Shown here: positions 20,211 through 32,255 of the stretch, in pieces
Numbering within the stretch: position 1 is the stretch's first letter
How the letters are laid out: each line of letters begins with the position of its first letter
DNA from: Lineus longissimus
Lineage: Eukaryota; Nemertea; Pilidiophora; Heteronemertea; Lineidae
DNA length: 64,000 bases
Assembly (NCBI RefSeq): GCF_910592395.1
Contig: NC_088316.1
Span: forward strand, 9,674,001-9,738,000
Direction of reading: 5' to 3'
Notes under the pieces: generated by a model
Database searches by the model: none
What the model was told of the DNA's origin: nothing
What the model saw: only the letters and a program-made list of their open reading frames with translations
Made by a program: the position numbers and the translations under genes

Positions 20211-23121
20211 TAAAAAGTAAAATTTTTGCAAAAAAACTGTAAAGATCAATTGATGATTAGAAAATAATGACATCAATGCTTGAACAGATTCCAGTTTGTA
20301 GGGATTAATTCAACATCTCCTATTACAGATCTGTTTGGTTTAACAGAAAATATTCGGAGTCAACAGATCTGTCACACTAATGCCAGTATAACATGTATGC
20401 AACACCAATGTTAGTGCCGAGTTCACATTCGTAGTTATTGTAACAGATACGTAAAAAGATATGTCGAACCATAGTGGTCTGTCATTGAAAGAAGCCAGAT
20501 GATGTCAACACCATAATAAACAGGATGTTAACTGAACCACAATTTTAGGTGTCGAGGTTAACATAATGTTAACATACCTGTTACACTGACATATAACACA
20601 GTGTGTAAGCTGAGTTGTGAACTCACCCAATGTATAGTTTATTTTCAGATTTGCGGTATCATACGATAAACACAGATCTTGCTAAAATCTAACAAGTTTC
20701 TAACATTTTGATTCCTTAAGCTACATCGATTTCATACTGTTAAACATTCTGTTGAAGTGTTTTTTTGTCTTTATTACGAAATGAAGTAAATTTGCAGCGA
20801 GGGACGCGCAATTCAACATATAGCCTTCGATAACTTAAGCTTAAAAGCGGATTTCGCACTGCTAGCGAATCAACCTCTGGTTGACATTTTCCGGGGCGGT
20901 AAATTCCTGTAAAATGCCCGATGCAGATCAGTACTCTAAGGATGAACATTTGACAATAGGCTTCCAGTTCCACTCAGAAATCCGGGTATGACTTGTTGAT
21001 GATGTAATAACTGTTCTGTGTTGCTCGTGCGAAATCTTTTAATACAGAGCGACGCGCTGATTGGGCGTGTTTTTTTCCTACCGCTAGTCCGTCTGAAGGG
21101 CATGGATTTCATCAGGGTTTTGAAATATCGAGAGGTGGAGTATATTTTAAACCACTGGTTATGTCAGGATACCTTTTGACCCGGAGATTTAATATCCTGA
21201 ACTCCGGGCATTGTGTGCGAGTCCGGGTTCTAAGTCATTTGGTATTCGTGAATTACGAGTCTCTCAGTGGTTTCCTCAAAAAAAAAAGCTCTTCCACGGC
21301 ATACCTAAAATGGTAGAATTTAATTGACGCGTACATTCGGATCTAGAGCTATTGGGCCTGCTACGGACTGGTTTTAAGCACCATATCTCTGCTAGGGCGG
21401 CAGTCGAAGCAAAAGATCGTAAAGCAAGTATTAACAACAAAAGCTTCTCACTTATTGCAGCCTATCGGACGGAACCTTTTATGTGAAACTTCACCGATCG
21501 TGTTCTCTAAGATCCTAAAATCCGAATGCATAAGTTGAATCAGAACTTTATCGCGTCTTAAGTAGCAAGGGAGCGCCGTTTGCCTGGACGCACGATCAAG
21601 GGATAGGAACATGGATTTGGCACACAATGCCCGGAGTTCAGGATTTTGTTTATCCGGGGTGCCATCTGTACCATTTTCAGTTTCAATATGGCTTGAAAGA
21701 GTGTCCGTTTACAATATTGGGAAAGTGAATTCATCAGATACATGAAAGGAAGATGGATGAAAACCTATGATAATCATAGGAGCTCGCAGTTGTTGTATTT
21801 TAGTTTTACAGATGCAAAATCTTTTTCTGCTATATGCTAGTATTAAAACCGTGCGTGTCTTTATGGACTGTTCGATGAGAATACATTCGATTTCTTACTA
21901 TGTCCGCGCGAGCGCGCAAGGGCCATTTATCAGTATGCATGTGAAGTGATGATCATAGCGATGGTGCACGCTCAGTGCTATGTAAGTGAATACGGTAGCA
22001 CCACTGCTGGTAGTCTATCATATCTGAGGCCGAGTTCAGGCGCGAACAGTCGGACCGAACGCGTGGATCAGTACGAACGCCAAGTAGTAGGTTTATCATT
22101 CCCAAACTGCAGTATTCAAAACTCGATCTGTTACATTTGCGAATTTATCATATACCCTAAGTGAAGTGATCCGGTTGACAAGACCACGAAAACCTCCCTA
22201 AAAGGCCACAAAAATCCATTCAAATTCAACCAAAATTACGGACTGTGCTCCAGGGTACGGCTTTTATAAGACAATGCAAAGGCCACTGCTCTTCATAACT
22301 TCGCAGACTTTATTTTGAAATGTGCAAAAGATGCATGAAACATTTATCGCATGACCTGACCGTGAAATACAATCTCCCGCCAAATGTCCAATTTACATGC
22401 ACCCGCTGAAATTGTCCCATGGTCCCTCTGCCCGAAATTAAAGGGACAATCACAAGTGTTGAAAAATAGTTATATATTGTTTGTGTTGCGCTAATTAGAA
22501 AACATAAATTAACACAATTTATAAAAGATGCAATAGTTCTGTTTCTCTTGATAACTGATGATTTATATTTTGACGCTAAATGTCACAGATATCAAATAAT
22601 AATATTCAAATAAATGAAACGGCATCCTTTTTTTTCTGTGGCAAAACCCCGGGCACAACAAAAGGTACAATATAGAGCCACCTATTTTTTTGGCACTTTC
22701 ATCTGTAACCGTCTATTTTTTTAGGATTTCAAAAATCCGGACAGTCATGAATTTTTCAATGTTCGTTATGAATTGTTGGAATTCAAAATCATGTATAACG
22801 AGTTATATTAATATGAAAGCTAATAAACTAAAGAATTCAGTTCTGCCAAACTTTTGGTGGTGGTTGGGGTCAACTCTTGGAGCCAAACTCACTTCATCGC
22901 TATGGAGAGATGCAGGTGGCGACCTTACTGCACAAAAAATGAAGACCCGCGATCCCGGGATTTCCCGTCGTGAGATCCCAGTGATTCCCCGACACCAAGA
23001 ACAGAAACCCGCAGATTTTATTCCATATTTGGATAGCCCAGTACATTGGCTTGATATGAATAGGATGACGTAGTCGGGGATTGCCAAGTTGGGTATTTCA
23101 GCCGTTTTAAAGGACAACGTT
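20211..23121. other. Non-coding stretch
   Basis: No exon or RNA gene was recognised. Between 20280 and 20640 the sequence is rich in GTTAAC and TTACACTAA-like motifs and ends in GTGAACTCACCC, similar to MITE ends at 51200 and 52251, so it is probably remnant repeat. Minus ORFs here show no family features. Confidence 0.45.
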
Positions 23122-23127
23122 GATATG

Positions 23128-23917
23128 TATGGCACGCCAAAGCGGAATAAATGCAAGACTTGAAAATATAATGCAACTTTGTGAAATACATTGCAACCCT
23201 TGAAAAAACATACCAACATTTCAAAAACTCATGTCAAGATTTAAAAATATGTATCAAGAAATTTGAAAATATAATTCAACATTCCCTAAAAATGTAGGTC
23301 AACTTGTTTTCAAAAATATATCGCAACCCTTGAAAAAAACATGGCAACATTTTGAAAAAAATCTCGCAACATTCACGTGACTTTCCTTTATGGGCTTGAA
23401 AGACCTGGAAGCGAGCTTGCAGTGGTATTTCTGTGAGATAGCGACGAATAGTGCAAACGCCAGCCAAAGTCCGATATTGAACCAGACCTATTGATTCGAT
23501 TTAAAGATCTTCGATCATTTCCAAACTTCGAAAATGCGGAAACTACATGTCATGCATGTTCATGTTACTTGGTGCACATATGGACGACATGTATCCAACA
23601 GATGTACCACCGCATTAAAGCTCGTTCCTCAGTGGAAAAGGAAGGTCACGAGGTATTGTTTGGTAACGTGAATGGTTCTGCACTTTTTTTCAAAATGTTG
23701 CCATGTTTTTTTCAAGGGTTGCCACATATTTTTGAAAACAAGTTGACCTACATTTTTAGGAAATGTTGCATAATATTTTCAAATTTCTTGATACATGTTC
23801 TGAAAATCTTGAATAAGTTTTTGAAATGTTGGCATGTTTTTTCAAGGATTGCAATATATTTCAAAACGTTGTATCATATTTCCAAGTCTTGCATTTATTC
23901 CGCTTTGGCGTGCCATA
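23128..23917. mobile_element. Foldback element with TATGGCACGCC ends
   Basis: The termini TATGGCACGCCAAAG and CTTTGGCGTGCCATA bound arms of about 250 bp (23128-23380 and 23685-23917) that are inverted copies. Both arms consist of short degenerate repeats of the TTGAAAAYATNNTGCAA type. The 6-bp sequence GATATG flanks it on both sides (23122-23127, 23918-23923). The central 300 nt have no ORF with recognisable content. A second member lies at 61942-63645. No transposase is present, so it is non-autonomous. Confidence 0.85.
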
Positions 23918-23923
23918 GATATG

Positions 23924-24381
23924 GCGGTTCAGGGCGTTCGTGGCGGCTTGTAGCAAGGTGGCTATGGCTCCTGTTGGGTCAAAGATGAGATACGAATACT
24001 GTTTAATTTTGTGGAAGCCTCTGCGTATTGTTATCCCCATTCACCTCTCATGACGCCAATTGGACCTAATTTGCCATGCGGACTCGACCCTCAGAAGCTA
24101 AAGGAGCCAATCCGAGAAAGTCACGTGACCATACGTACGTAGAAGCACATGGCATGACAAACAAAGACCAAGAGAAATATGACATCATTTATTCATGTTA
24201 CTCACCCATTGCGTCATGTTTTCGTAATATTAATGTGTTAACAAGGACCATCGTGTTGGTTTGAATAAATTCTTTTCAAACTGAATTAAGATACCGTTAC
24301 TCGACAATAAGGTGATATTAAATCCCAAACGAACTATTCATTTTTGATATGGCGTAATACCATGTGACACTCCTACTCTAC
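23924..24381. other. Non-coding stretch
   Basis: Nothing recognisable between the foldback element and the inverted repeat starting at 24382. Confidence 0.4.
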
Positions 24382-25120
24382 AGTTTAAAGCTAAGCTGCA
24401 TGAACAAAACAGAAGCGTCTGTTTTAAAGAGAGACCACCGCGCCCCAGCGCGGTGGCCGAGAGAATTGCAAATAAATCGGGTATTACTATTATTCTGTTA
24501 TCAATGGCATGGGCCAATGGAGTCGCATGTGTTATACTCTTGCTCTGATCTTGGCTGACATTGACAGTGAAACGAAATCAACATCATGTGGTTATAGTAG
24601 GCCCATGTTTTTTTAATGAAAGAGACACAATTTTGTCGTTTCTTAAGAATTGATATTGAGGTTTTAAAATCCCTCCTCCATTGTAGTGAGTGAGGGCGGA
24701 GCCTCATTCCTCGTATTCGAGGTTTTAGAGTATGTAGACCTTCATGTAGGTCTATTTGTTGGTGGGGAACAGATTATTTTCTTATTTATTTTCCAGCATA
24801 ATTCCAACTTCTCTTTTTTACGTTCAGCTTCTCATCAGTACACTCGCACGACCATGGAGGTAAATTGTATTCCGTCAGCATGGTTGGACATAGCCTACGT
24901 GTTATTGTATGTGTACCCAAACTCATGATACAGCACTTCCAGTGTTCTAGTGACAGACTGACGGCAGCGCTAGTGTTTCGCCGTAGACTATCATGTTTCT
25001 GGCAGACTTCTGAAGGTGTTTCGGGCGTTTGCATTTCTCTCGGCCACCGCACAGCGGCGCGGTGGTCTTTTTTAATAACTGGACGCTTCTGTTTTTGTAT
25101 ATGAAGTTCAGCTTTAAAAC
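24382..25120. repeat. Inverted-repeat element with GC-rich hairpin in each arm
   Basis: ACAGAAGCGTCTGTTTTAAA followed by GACCACCGCGC...GCGCGGTGGCCGAGAG at about 24409-24463 is inverted at about 25040-25112. Each arm is about 90 nt, and each contains its own internal CCACCGCGC/GCGCGGTGG hairpin. About 560 nt of non-coding sequence separates the arms. The element is probably a MITE; no duplication was defined. Confidence 0.7.
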
Positions 25121-25275
25121 ATGGCCGACGGGCGTTTGTGTTTTTTAACTTGGCTGCTAAGGTTTTCATGCATGCAGTCAGCTTTAAAATAACTGGATAA
25201 TCATCAACCATAAACATCGACAATTACCAGACTGAGGTAAAATGAAAAGAAAACTTAACACCAGGATCAACTCAC

Positions 25276-25413
25276 CTGGAGTAGATTCCAATTCGAGACT
25301 AATTGAGCAATGGTCTGAGTGACGGACGAACATGCTGAACCGATGACCATGTGAATCTGGGGTTTGTTGTAGATGAAATCAAACAGGGCGTCCATACCAA
25401 CACCAGGGTCACA
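25276..25413 (-). CDS. Exon of a GABA-B-type (class C GPCR) receptor ectodomain
   Basis: A 138-nt phase-0 exon, with acceptor TTTTTAG at 25414-25420 and donor CTCCAG|GTGAGT, encodes 46 aa. It begins CDPGVGMDALFDFIYNKPQI and continues HMVIGSACSSVTQTIAQLVS, NWNLLQ. This aligns without gaps to the ligand-binding (periplasmic-binding-like) lobe of GABA-B receptor subunits, where a C..G..A..D.I...P..MV.G..C.SVT..IA.....WNL.Q pattern is typical, closest in wording to subunit 2. The domain is extracellular. No neighbouring exon was found within the window, so the gene presumably has introns longer than several kb filled with transposons. It is the only clear host-gene segment here. A related class C or ANF-type receptor cannot be excluded. 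Confidence 0.72.
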
Positions 25414-28400
25414 CTAAAAATGCATAAAAGCAAGGTTTATATTAGAAAGAAAAACACAACAAAAACTATTTCCGACGAATATAACCATGACAGCCATCGC
25501 TGTCCAAATTTTGTCATAATATGATGAGGAACAGCGCCAACAATTTCCCTCTATTGCAGTGTTCTTGCTCGCGAGCTCCTCGAAGTACCGGTATACAAAC
25601 CATGTGCATATAATGTAGGGCTGGATGTTTCTATTGCGGAATGCTGCATATTGTGATGTGCAGCGCCCTTGATCAATAGCCAAAAATAGGTTTCTAAAAT
25701 ATACAAACACGCCCATTCGGTGAAGATTTCTCAAGCGCATCGATGAATTCGCCTGCAAAATAACATTGGAGGGAGAAAGTGTTGAAAGAAATCTAACCAT
25801 AATGCCTAAGCAAAGAAAATAAGACTGTCTCCATAGCATGCCTATGTAGCCATGGAATTCATTCTAATCTTGGACTACCACGATTCTTCTTTTTCTATAA
25901 AAACTAAATATCATCCTTGGGTTTTAAATGCTGTCCATTCTCGAGGCTGTATTTTTAAAAACCTCAGTTTTCCTCTTGCAGTAATTCAGGCGATCCAATC
26001 AGCAACTTTTGTTACCAGGGCAGAAGCACGGATGCAAGGGATTCGCAAATACGGGCTATGACGTCATCATCAGCGAACAACGATGTGTTAGTCTCGAACT
26101 CTTCTCGAGCACTTCCTAAGCGAGATTTCTCGCCTGAAACTCAAACATCACGTTTTTTTCGCTTCTTTTCTTGGTAAATTCTTGGTAAATTCTTACGTGC
26201 AATTCAAAATTATTCCCACCCTCCTTTCCATAGTCTCCATCTACCACTGAAACGCCCCTTTGTTTGTCCAGTACAGCAAGTAAGACTGTAATTTCCTTTT
26301 CCCCCTTTAAATTTTGCTCCTTGATTACTACCTCCATCACTCGAGCCTTAGTTTGGGTTTGTTGTATGTGAAAATACAGATACTCTAGTTTGAGATAAGA
26401 AATAAGCTTTTGAATCCGAGTTGAGTGCCATAAATCATCAAACTGGTCGCTCCTTCACGTAACGTAACAGTATTTGTCTCTGTGTGTATCACATTGTGTG
26501 GTCCATTGTTATGCTCTGTGTACATTTCGTGTACATTACACCGCTACGGTTTTATACTTGTTTACGTTTCAAAACTCCATCTAAAACATATTTTCTTCCT
26601 CACCAAATCCTTTATTACGCCCAGATGATGTACTTGCGGTCACTCACCTCATATTCTTGCTATGCAAATCATGATATGATCGAAAGTTTAATGAAGATAT
26701 CAGAGATTTGATAGGACACTTTTGACGCGCCGTCGGACTCTTCTCCGCGCGCCTGGATGACAGTTCTTTCGGACAATCCACCGTATATCCATTAAAAAAA
26801 GGCCCGCCTACGCATATGAACTCTTTCATGTTTAAAGACTTTGTAGTCAGAGATATTGTTGAGACAATGGTGTACGTCTTTTTCGGGTTATGACTCATCT
26901 ATGATACTATATTTTCAAGTTTTACGGGTCACGCCTTCTACGGCCTGTGATCCGCGTCAAGTCACTTTACGTTGACAACGACGTACACTTTCGGTCTGGA
27001 CACACGTCCCTCAGTCATTCTTTAATATTTCCTAAACCATACATCAAAATCTCACTAAATCCTGAATACGAATTCTTATTTATGTCAACTACCAGTAGTA
27101 TGTAACCATTTTAGGGTTATGTGCTTTTAGTTTAAGACATTTAATGACAAAGCTAGATGAAGTGCGATTCCGCCGTCTTATTCTACTGACGTAATACCTT
27201 AGACGCTCGAGCTTCCAGTGTCCGACACCTGTTTTAGAAGTTAAAATATGTAAGATTTAGACATATAACCATTATCAAAATTTGTATATATGATCTTGAG
27301 AATCATTAGGAAGATTTGGATGGGTTCGATTGAAGATTATATGTTTCGTTATAGAGTTATCGAGGCGATCGTATCGGTATAAATTGAGAATGCGGCGTCA
27401 CATCCATTTACGTTAAAGGCTTAACCATTACGCACGGCGGCGTCATTTCCTAGATGCCCTGTGTTTAGTTCAAAAGTGCTCAAAACTCTTCCATTAAAAA
27501 GCCATGGAAGTTTTTCCTATCTTTTCTTCTAACATTATGGGATCAATTCCATGTTTCAGTTTTCTGGTTATTAGAACCGCATGCTTGCCGTTTCGAATTA
27601 TATTCGGCACTCACTCTCAAAAATTGACTAAATTTCGGGTCACGTGACGTGATTCTAGCCTCGTGATTGGATGTGGCGTGACGTCGTGAAGCTATAAATG
27701 ACGTAAAATTTTGTTATGTAATCACTCTTGACTTGGGTCTCAAGCCGAAAGGTTGGTACTCAGGCTCCCGGCGGGCTCCGCCCCGTCGGGACGCCGCTGG
27801 TGTAGTTGACAAGGGTCGTGAATACACTAATGTTCTACTTTAAATGGCATCGGGCCACCCATGGCTTATACTAAATATGAAAGCAAATATATGAAACGAC
27901 CGTTAGGTTATGTTACAGGAATTTATTGCTGAGCAAGGTTATGAGCCTGATCGATGTACAATACCTTATGAGACAGAAAGAAATCTACGTTTTCGTTAAA
28001 ATTGATGACTTTGTTGGCCATTTATACCTACCCACATACTTTGTAGCGGCGCCCTTCGGATAACGTACGTTGGGATCATCTATAGAGTACTTGGGTTATC
28101 CTATTCATATATTAGACTTGTCAAGACAAGTCTTTAACCAGGTTGTTATAAACCACAGTAATGGTTGTGACAATGATCAAGTGTGACACTCTATGGATGG
28201 TGCTATATCTCAGAAGCATCCGGTACAACACCGAGTCAACCAGGAGGAAAAATCGCTACAACTTGCAATTTTTAATTGCCAGCGAAGCTTTTCGCATACC
28301 GTCTTTTCTTCGATATAACCATTAGTGCCGGACTACTTCGAGAAATCATGTAAAAGTTGATTCGCTTTACACTGTATAATACAGAGATGTAAAGGGCGTA

Positions 28401-28573
28401 TGAATACATACATTGCTTTTTCACAGCAAAATATTGCTACCGAACAACGAACCAGGCTGAGGAATTAATGCGAGCATAGTTCCCAAATAATTGAGTTGTC
28501 GCATAATGTTGTCGATGTAACTTTATCTAGGGGGATTGTAAATATTCTGCACTAATTGCAGGATGCTTTTTAG
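25414..28573. other. Non-coding stretch, likely intronic
   Basis: No exon was recognised on either strand. Minor features are a GC-rich hairpin at about 27768-27793 (CCCGGCGGG, then CTCCG, then CCCCGTCGGG) and a perfect 9-bp-arm hairpin AGACTTGTCAAGACAAGTCT at about 28109-28130. If the receptor exon at 25276 belongs to a gene extending to higher coordinates, this is intron. Confidence 0.45.
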
Positions 28574-28583
28574 CCATGATACT

Positions 28584-28715
28584 GATTCTAGGACATTTGC
28601 CCCCCCGGACATTTCCCCCCTGGACATCTGCCCCCTAGGACATCTGCTCCCCTAGGACATTTGCCCCCCCCCCCCCCCAGGACATCTGCCCCAACCTATT
28701 CTGCCCCTAGGACGA
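28584..28715. repeat. Left minisatellite terminal repeat of MULE copy 2
   Basis: C-rich units such as CCCCCTAGGACATCTG and CCCCCCGGACATTT, in part degraded, including a run of more than ten C. Confidence 0.8.
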
Positions 28716-29515
28716 CCTCCCCCGATTTAATGTGTTCCGGTAAGGGGTCATTCAATTACGGTATAACATACACAAACTTTGGCAATTTCTGAATGCACCC
28801 ATGGCACAGCTACCCATCCACCTCTCAGTCCCCTACCCTAGCTCTGTGTATGTAATTCTTGAACAATCCCTTACATGAGTGAGCTTCATAATGATTTAGC
28901 CAGTTAACAAACTAAACTACTACAAAATAAAAATCCACAAAGAATTAATTTTGCTTCGTCCTTATCCACAAACAATGTCCTTATTTTGAAAAAACAACAA
29001 CAACAACCGGTTATCATGAAAGATCGCTCACTCCTACACAATTTCAAGTGGACCTTTGCTTCATGTCAAGGTAGGGTCCTTGTTCTAGTTCGAGGTCAAC
29101 ATTAGGCTCAATCAAAGGATTATCCAAACTCCTAACCTTTACATTGTATCAAATTACAAGAAATGCAAAACCAAAAAGTGATTTTTTTTCTTGACCCTGT
29201 CAGTCTCTAATTTGTTTAAAAGTCCAATTTCAACCTAACCAGTAGGAGGGAAAGCAATTAAATCACCAGAGTCCTCTTGTCTCAATCACCAACAATTACT
29301 GCAACAAAATGTTTGCTTTTTCACTTGCACCTGATGTAGGCTATAGAAAGCCCAAAAGGATTATGCAAACTTCACATTTCTTGAATTGAATGTACACGTA
29401 GTTTGATGTGTGCATATAACTTCCAACTTATAAATTAAGTTTCAATTTCGAAGAAATCACACTGGTCACTGATATGTCACTGTAAGTAGGCTACTATTAG
29501 TACCTGTCAATTGCA

Positions 29516-31357
29516 TCAAGAGCCCTCACTAGTATTGTGTGCAATGCCTCTCAGAAAAGCAATGGTAGGCCTATTAGCGTAGTCCGCCACGATGTTCCTC
29601 ATCCTTAGCTGCACATCTCGGTAGACGGCCCTTTGAGCCCGAGGATTTTCCCCTGCCTGCTGTTGTACCATCTCCATATGGGTCAGGGCTTCTTCACGCT
29701 TCAGTACATCAAGAAACCTCCAGAAGTTAGGGTGGTGTGCCCCCACGTCTGCTTGGAAGCAACGGTGCCACCCTTCCACATGGTTGTTGATTCTCGGTAT
29801 GTCCTGCATAGTGCGCTCATGCATATTCCACATTCCGATTTGAAACATAGGGTTCCTTCGACCATTTCCATCCTCCCTCGGTGCACCAAGATACGTTGCC
29901 TCAAAGTACTCAACAATGGGATGTGCGTTATCAGGTAGGTTGTTTCTTAGTTCATTGAATAGACCTACGTCAATAACATCGGCGACGGGTACGAATGCCA
30001 CGGCAGGAATCATGCGCAGTTCCAAGGCAAATTCTGCATCAGCTTGGTATGCATCGGCTAAGCCACGGGCCTGAATCTGTAATGCAAAGTAGGTGTAAGG
30101 TGCAGGCCTAGGCCCTATAGTTGGGGCGGGGGGGGGGGGGGGATTGCCTCAATCTCTACCAAGATTTGGAAGTAGGTAGGCCTACATATCTGAAAGATTT
30201 CAGGTATAAAAGGGTTTCTTCCCATTTCACCCCTTCCCGTTCCGCCCCTCCCTTCCCATTTCGCCTCTTTCCATGATTGCCCCCTCTTTTGTTAAAAGCA
30301 AAATCATGTCACAGGGCCTAACTTGGTTATAGCTTCTTTGAAAATGTACAAAAATGGGCGAGATGGGAAAGGGGCGAATCGGGAAGGGGGTGAAATGGAA
30401 AGTGGCGAAATGGGAATTTAAACCGTACAAAGGCTGAGCGCTGGTTTTTCAACTGTAGTGTACACTATGATTTGCCAGTGTATTTTATTCATCGCTACTT
30501 ACCTGGCGGTAGGCGTTCTGAGTTAAATGAAAGAAGCAGCCCTTGACTGTGACTCCGGGAAAGACATTGACCAGTGCGTTTACGGCAGCCCTCTCAAGTC
30601 GATGAGAACCTCTGTCGGAGCAAGCCCGTTAACCCCACCAGCAACGTTTGACACTTCCTGAAGAACACGTTCATATGTCTCCTGTCTCTTGTTGGTAAGG
30701 AGGGCGTAGACGCAAGGGAAAACTCTCCCATTGCCTGCTAGTCTATGAATGGTATATAGTTGAAAAAACACCTCAGGGACAGTTTTAAAAGTTCCATCTG
30801 CGAACCAGTAGTTTGATCCAAGACGGCACTGTCTTCCATCTTCACTCATGAAGATTATGATTCTGTTTTGATTCCCTTCACCATTGTCGAACACCAGAAA
30901 GGGACCATCTCTAGATGTCACTTGCTGACCTGGCGGAATAACTACAGCAGCTGCATTTACGGGAACCGGCAGTGGATTCCCAACTCTTTTCTGTTTCTTC
31001 GGATATTGCGGCGCAGGTTGTCCACGGCAACCATTGCCCCACTTGCTCCGTCAGACAAGTTCCGGGTACCTTCCGTGATAATTTGCTGTGGAGTTTCCTC
31101 CGTCGTTTCTGCCCGTTCTCTCATATTGGCACGAGCTGTTAGCATTTCTGTTCTTGCAGCATCCCCCGCATGGGTATGACCGATCGTCCGTTGCACCACT
31201 CTGTTCCCCATTATATGGATCCTTGCTTTGCATTGGTTCTTTCTCCTCTTTTCACATTCGAAGCACTCCCTGCCTCCTGCTGGGCTTTCTGTTTTACATA
31301 GCAGTAGCCCTCAAAAATTAATTTTCGGGCCCCTCTGATGGTTGTTGTGAACTCCAT
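29516..31357 (-). pseudogene. FLYWCH-MULE transposase, two exons, several frameshifts
   Basis: Exon 1 (31357-30503) starts MEFTTTIRGARKLIFEGYCY, then shifts frame near 31264 to reach the FLYWCH Cys/His positions (MGNRVVQRTIGHTHAGDAAR), shifts again near 30975, and reads FADGTFKTVPEVFFQLYTIH. A 1-nt deletion near 30603, just after EVLID, breaks the second catalytic motif. Donor CGCCAG|GTAAGT, intron 30502-30077 (426 nt), acceptor TGCATTACAG. Exon 2 (30076-29516) starts IQARGLADAYQADAEFALEL and includes INNHVEGWHRCF. The intron falls at exactly the same codon boundary as in the copy at 5941-7705. The two copies are clearly one family but well diverged. Confidence 0.86.
30212..30422. repeat. Purine/pyrimidine inverted repeat in the MULE intron
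   Basis: A pyrimidine-rich stretch (CCCATTTCACCCCTTCCCG and similar, 30218-30275) is inverted as a purine-rich stretch (GGGAAGGGGGTGAAATGG and similar, 30352-30420). It lies within the intron of MULE copy 2 and is absent from copy 1, so it is probably a small later insertion. Confidence 0.7.
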
Positions 31358-31556
31358 CCTGTTATGCTAGCTTCTGTGTGCAGTCTAGCCTTGACAAATG
31401 ATGTTGACGTGGCAATCTTGGGAGTCATACAGATTCACTGAATCATGCAGTGCATTCATATAAGCATTTAGAATTCCTGGAAATCCACAATGGATTTTGC
31501 TGAGAAATTGATAGAAAAAGACTCATTGGGGGGGGGGGGGGGAGCATATTTGGAAG

Positions 31557-31718
31557 CGGGGTGCCTGGGGGGCAAATGTCCTAGGGGGGCAGATGTCCGG
31601 GGGGCAAATGTCCTAGAGGGGCAGATGTCCGGGGGGGGGGCAAAGTCCAGGGGGAGTTGTCCAGGGGGAATTGTCCGGGGGGGGGGGAAATGTCATGTCA
31701 TGTCATGTCATGTCATAC
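31557..31718. repeat. Right minisatellite terminal repeat of MULE copy 2
   Basis: Units GGGGGGCAAATGTCCTA and GGGGGGCAGATGTCC, with expanded G-runs, then five CATGT pentamers at the outer edge. Confidence 0.75.
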
Positions 31719-32255
31719 AAATATTGGTCTTGGATGTTTCGTTTACTTCTAATGTACTGCTATCTCTTCAAAATCAGCTACAAATACACATATAACATTA
31801 CGCAAATATACTGTATAACTAAGCCATAAAGTGCTTGAATGGATTAATTTTGCGTAATTTTGCTTTGGATTAAGATTTCTCGCTATCCGCCATTTTGATT
31901 TTTTTTCATACATTTTCAGGAAAATGGCTTATCCTCAGTTGTAATCGAAAAGGCTTTTTACTTGATTGTTTCTTCTTATCAACTTAAACAGTAATCAAGT
32001 ATATCTGCTCATTCGCACTGCGTTTGCGCATAATTAACCTGACGCTTATCGCGCGCCTATGACGTAGCGCCTAAAATGTCGGTTTTGGGGGTTCAAAAAC
32101 GTCGGTGCCCACGCCTAAAAAATCGGTAATTTTTCGTACCAAAAAAAGCGGTGACCACGCAGCAAAATAATGGTTGCAGACTCAGCAACACATTCTGCGC
32201 TCATTACGTCATCGTACTTTCGTTGAAATTTGGGTCTGTACGTGAACATGAACAG
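31719..32255. other. Non-coding stretch
   Basis: No gene was recognised. It contains one arm (about 32068-32165) of an inverted pair whose partner is at 34628-34714, and the 10-bp target duplication (32246-32255) of the MITE that follows. Confidence 0.5.
32068..32165. repeat. Arm of a distant inverted pair (partner 34628-34714)
   Basis: AAAACGTCGGTGCCCACGCC and AATCGGTAATTTTTCG here match the reverse complement of 34628-34714 with scattered differences. The arms are 2.5 kb apart and flank the MULE-type MITE and the sequence before the Gypsy LTR. This suggests either one larger element or two copies of a small repeat in opposite orientation. Confidence 0.6.

Larger units (their letters stand above)
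28584..31718 (-). mobile_element. MULE DNA transposon (copy 2, minus orientation)
   Basis: The left terminus GATTCTAGGACATTTGCCCC (28584) matches the inverse of the right terminus of MULE copy 1. A C-rich array follows (to about 28715), then a minus-strand FLYWCH-MULE gene, then a G-rich array (31557-31690). The right terminus is altered by a (CATGT)n expansion but still ends GTCATAC, compatible with the inverse of GTATCAGGAC. No matching 10-bp target duplication was found, unlike copy 1. Confidence 0.8.

Noticed and set aside
22803-23219. 138-aa minus ORF near the foldback element
   Set aside because: It runs through the foldback arm and a palindromic GATCCCGGGATTTCCC stretch with no domain-like content.
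25414-25839. 141-aa minus ORF just upstream of the receptor exon
   Set aside because: It has acceptor-like sites but no similarity to receptor ectodomains; it reads as intron.
27768-27793. GC-rich hairpin as a Helitron 3' end
   Set aside because: No CTRR terminus at the right distance on either strand and no second copy found in the window.
30490-30512. CTACTTACCTGGCGG resembles the 5' end of U1 snRNA
   Set aside because: It is the reverse complement of the MULE copy 2 splice donor (CGCCAG|GTAAGT), and nothing else of U1 follows.
31490-31795. 101-aa Gly-rich ORF over the G-rich array
   Set aside because: It is a chance reading of the MULE minisatellite end.
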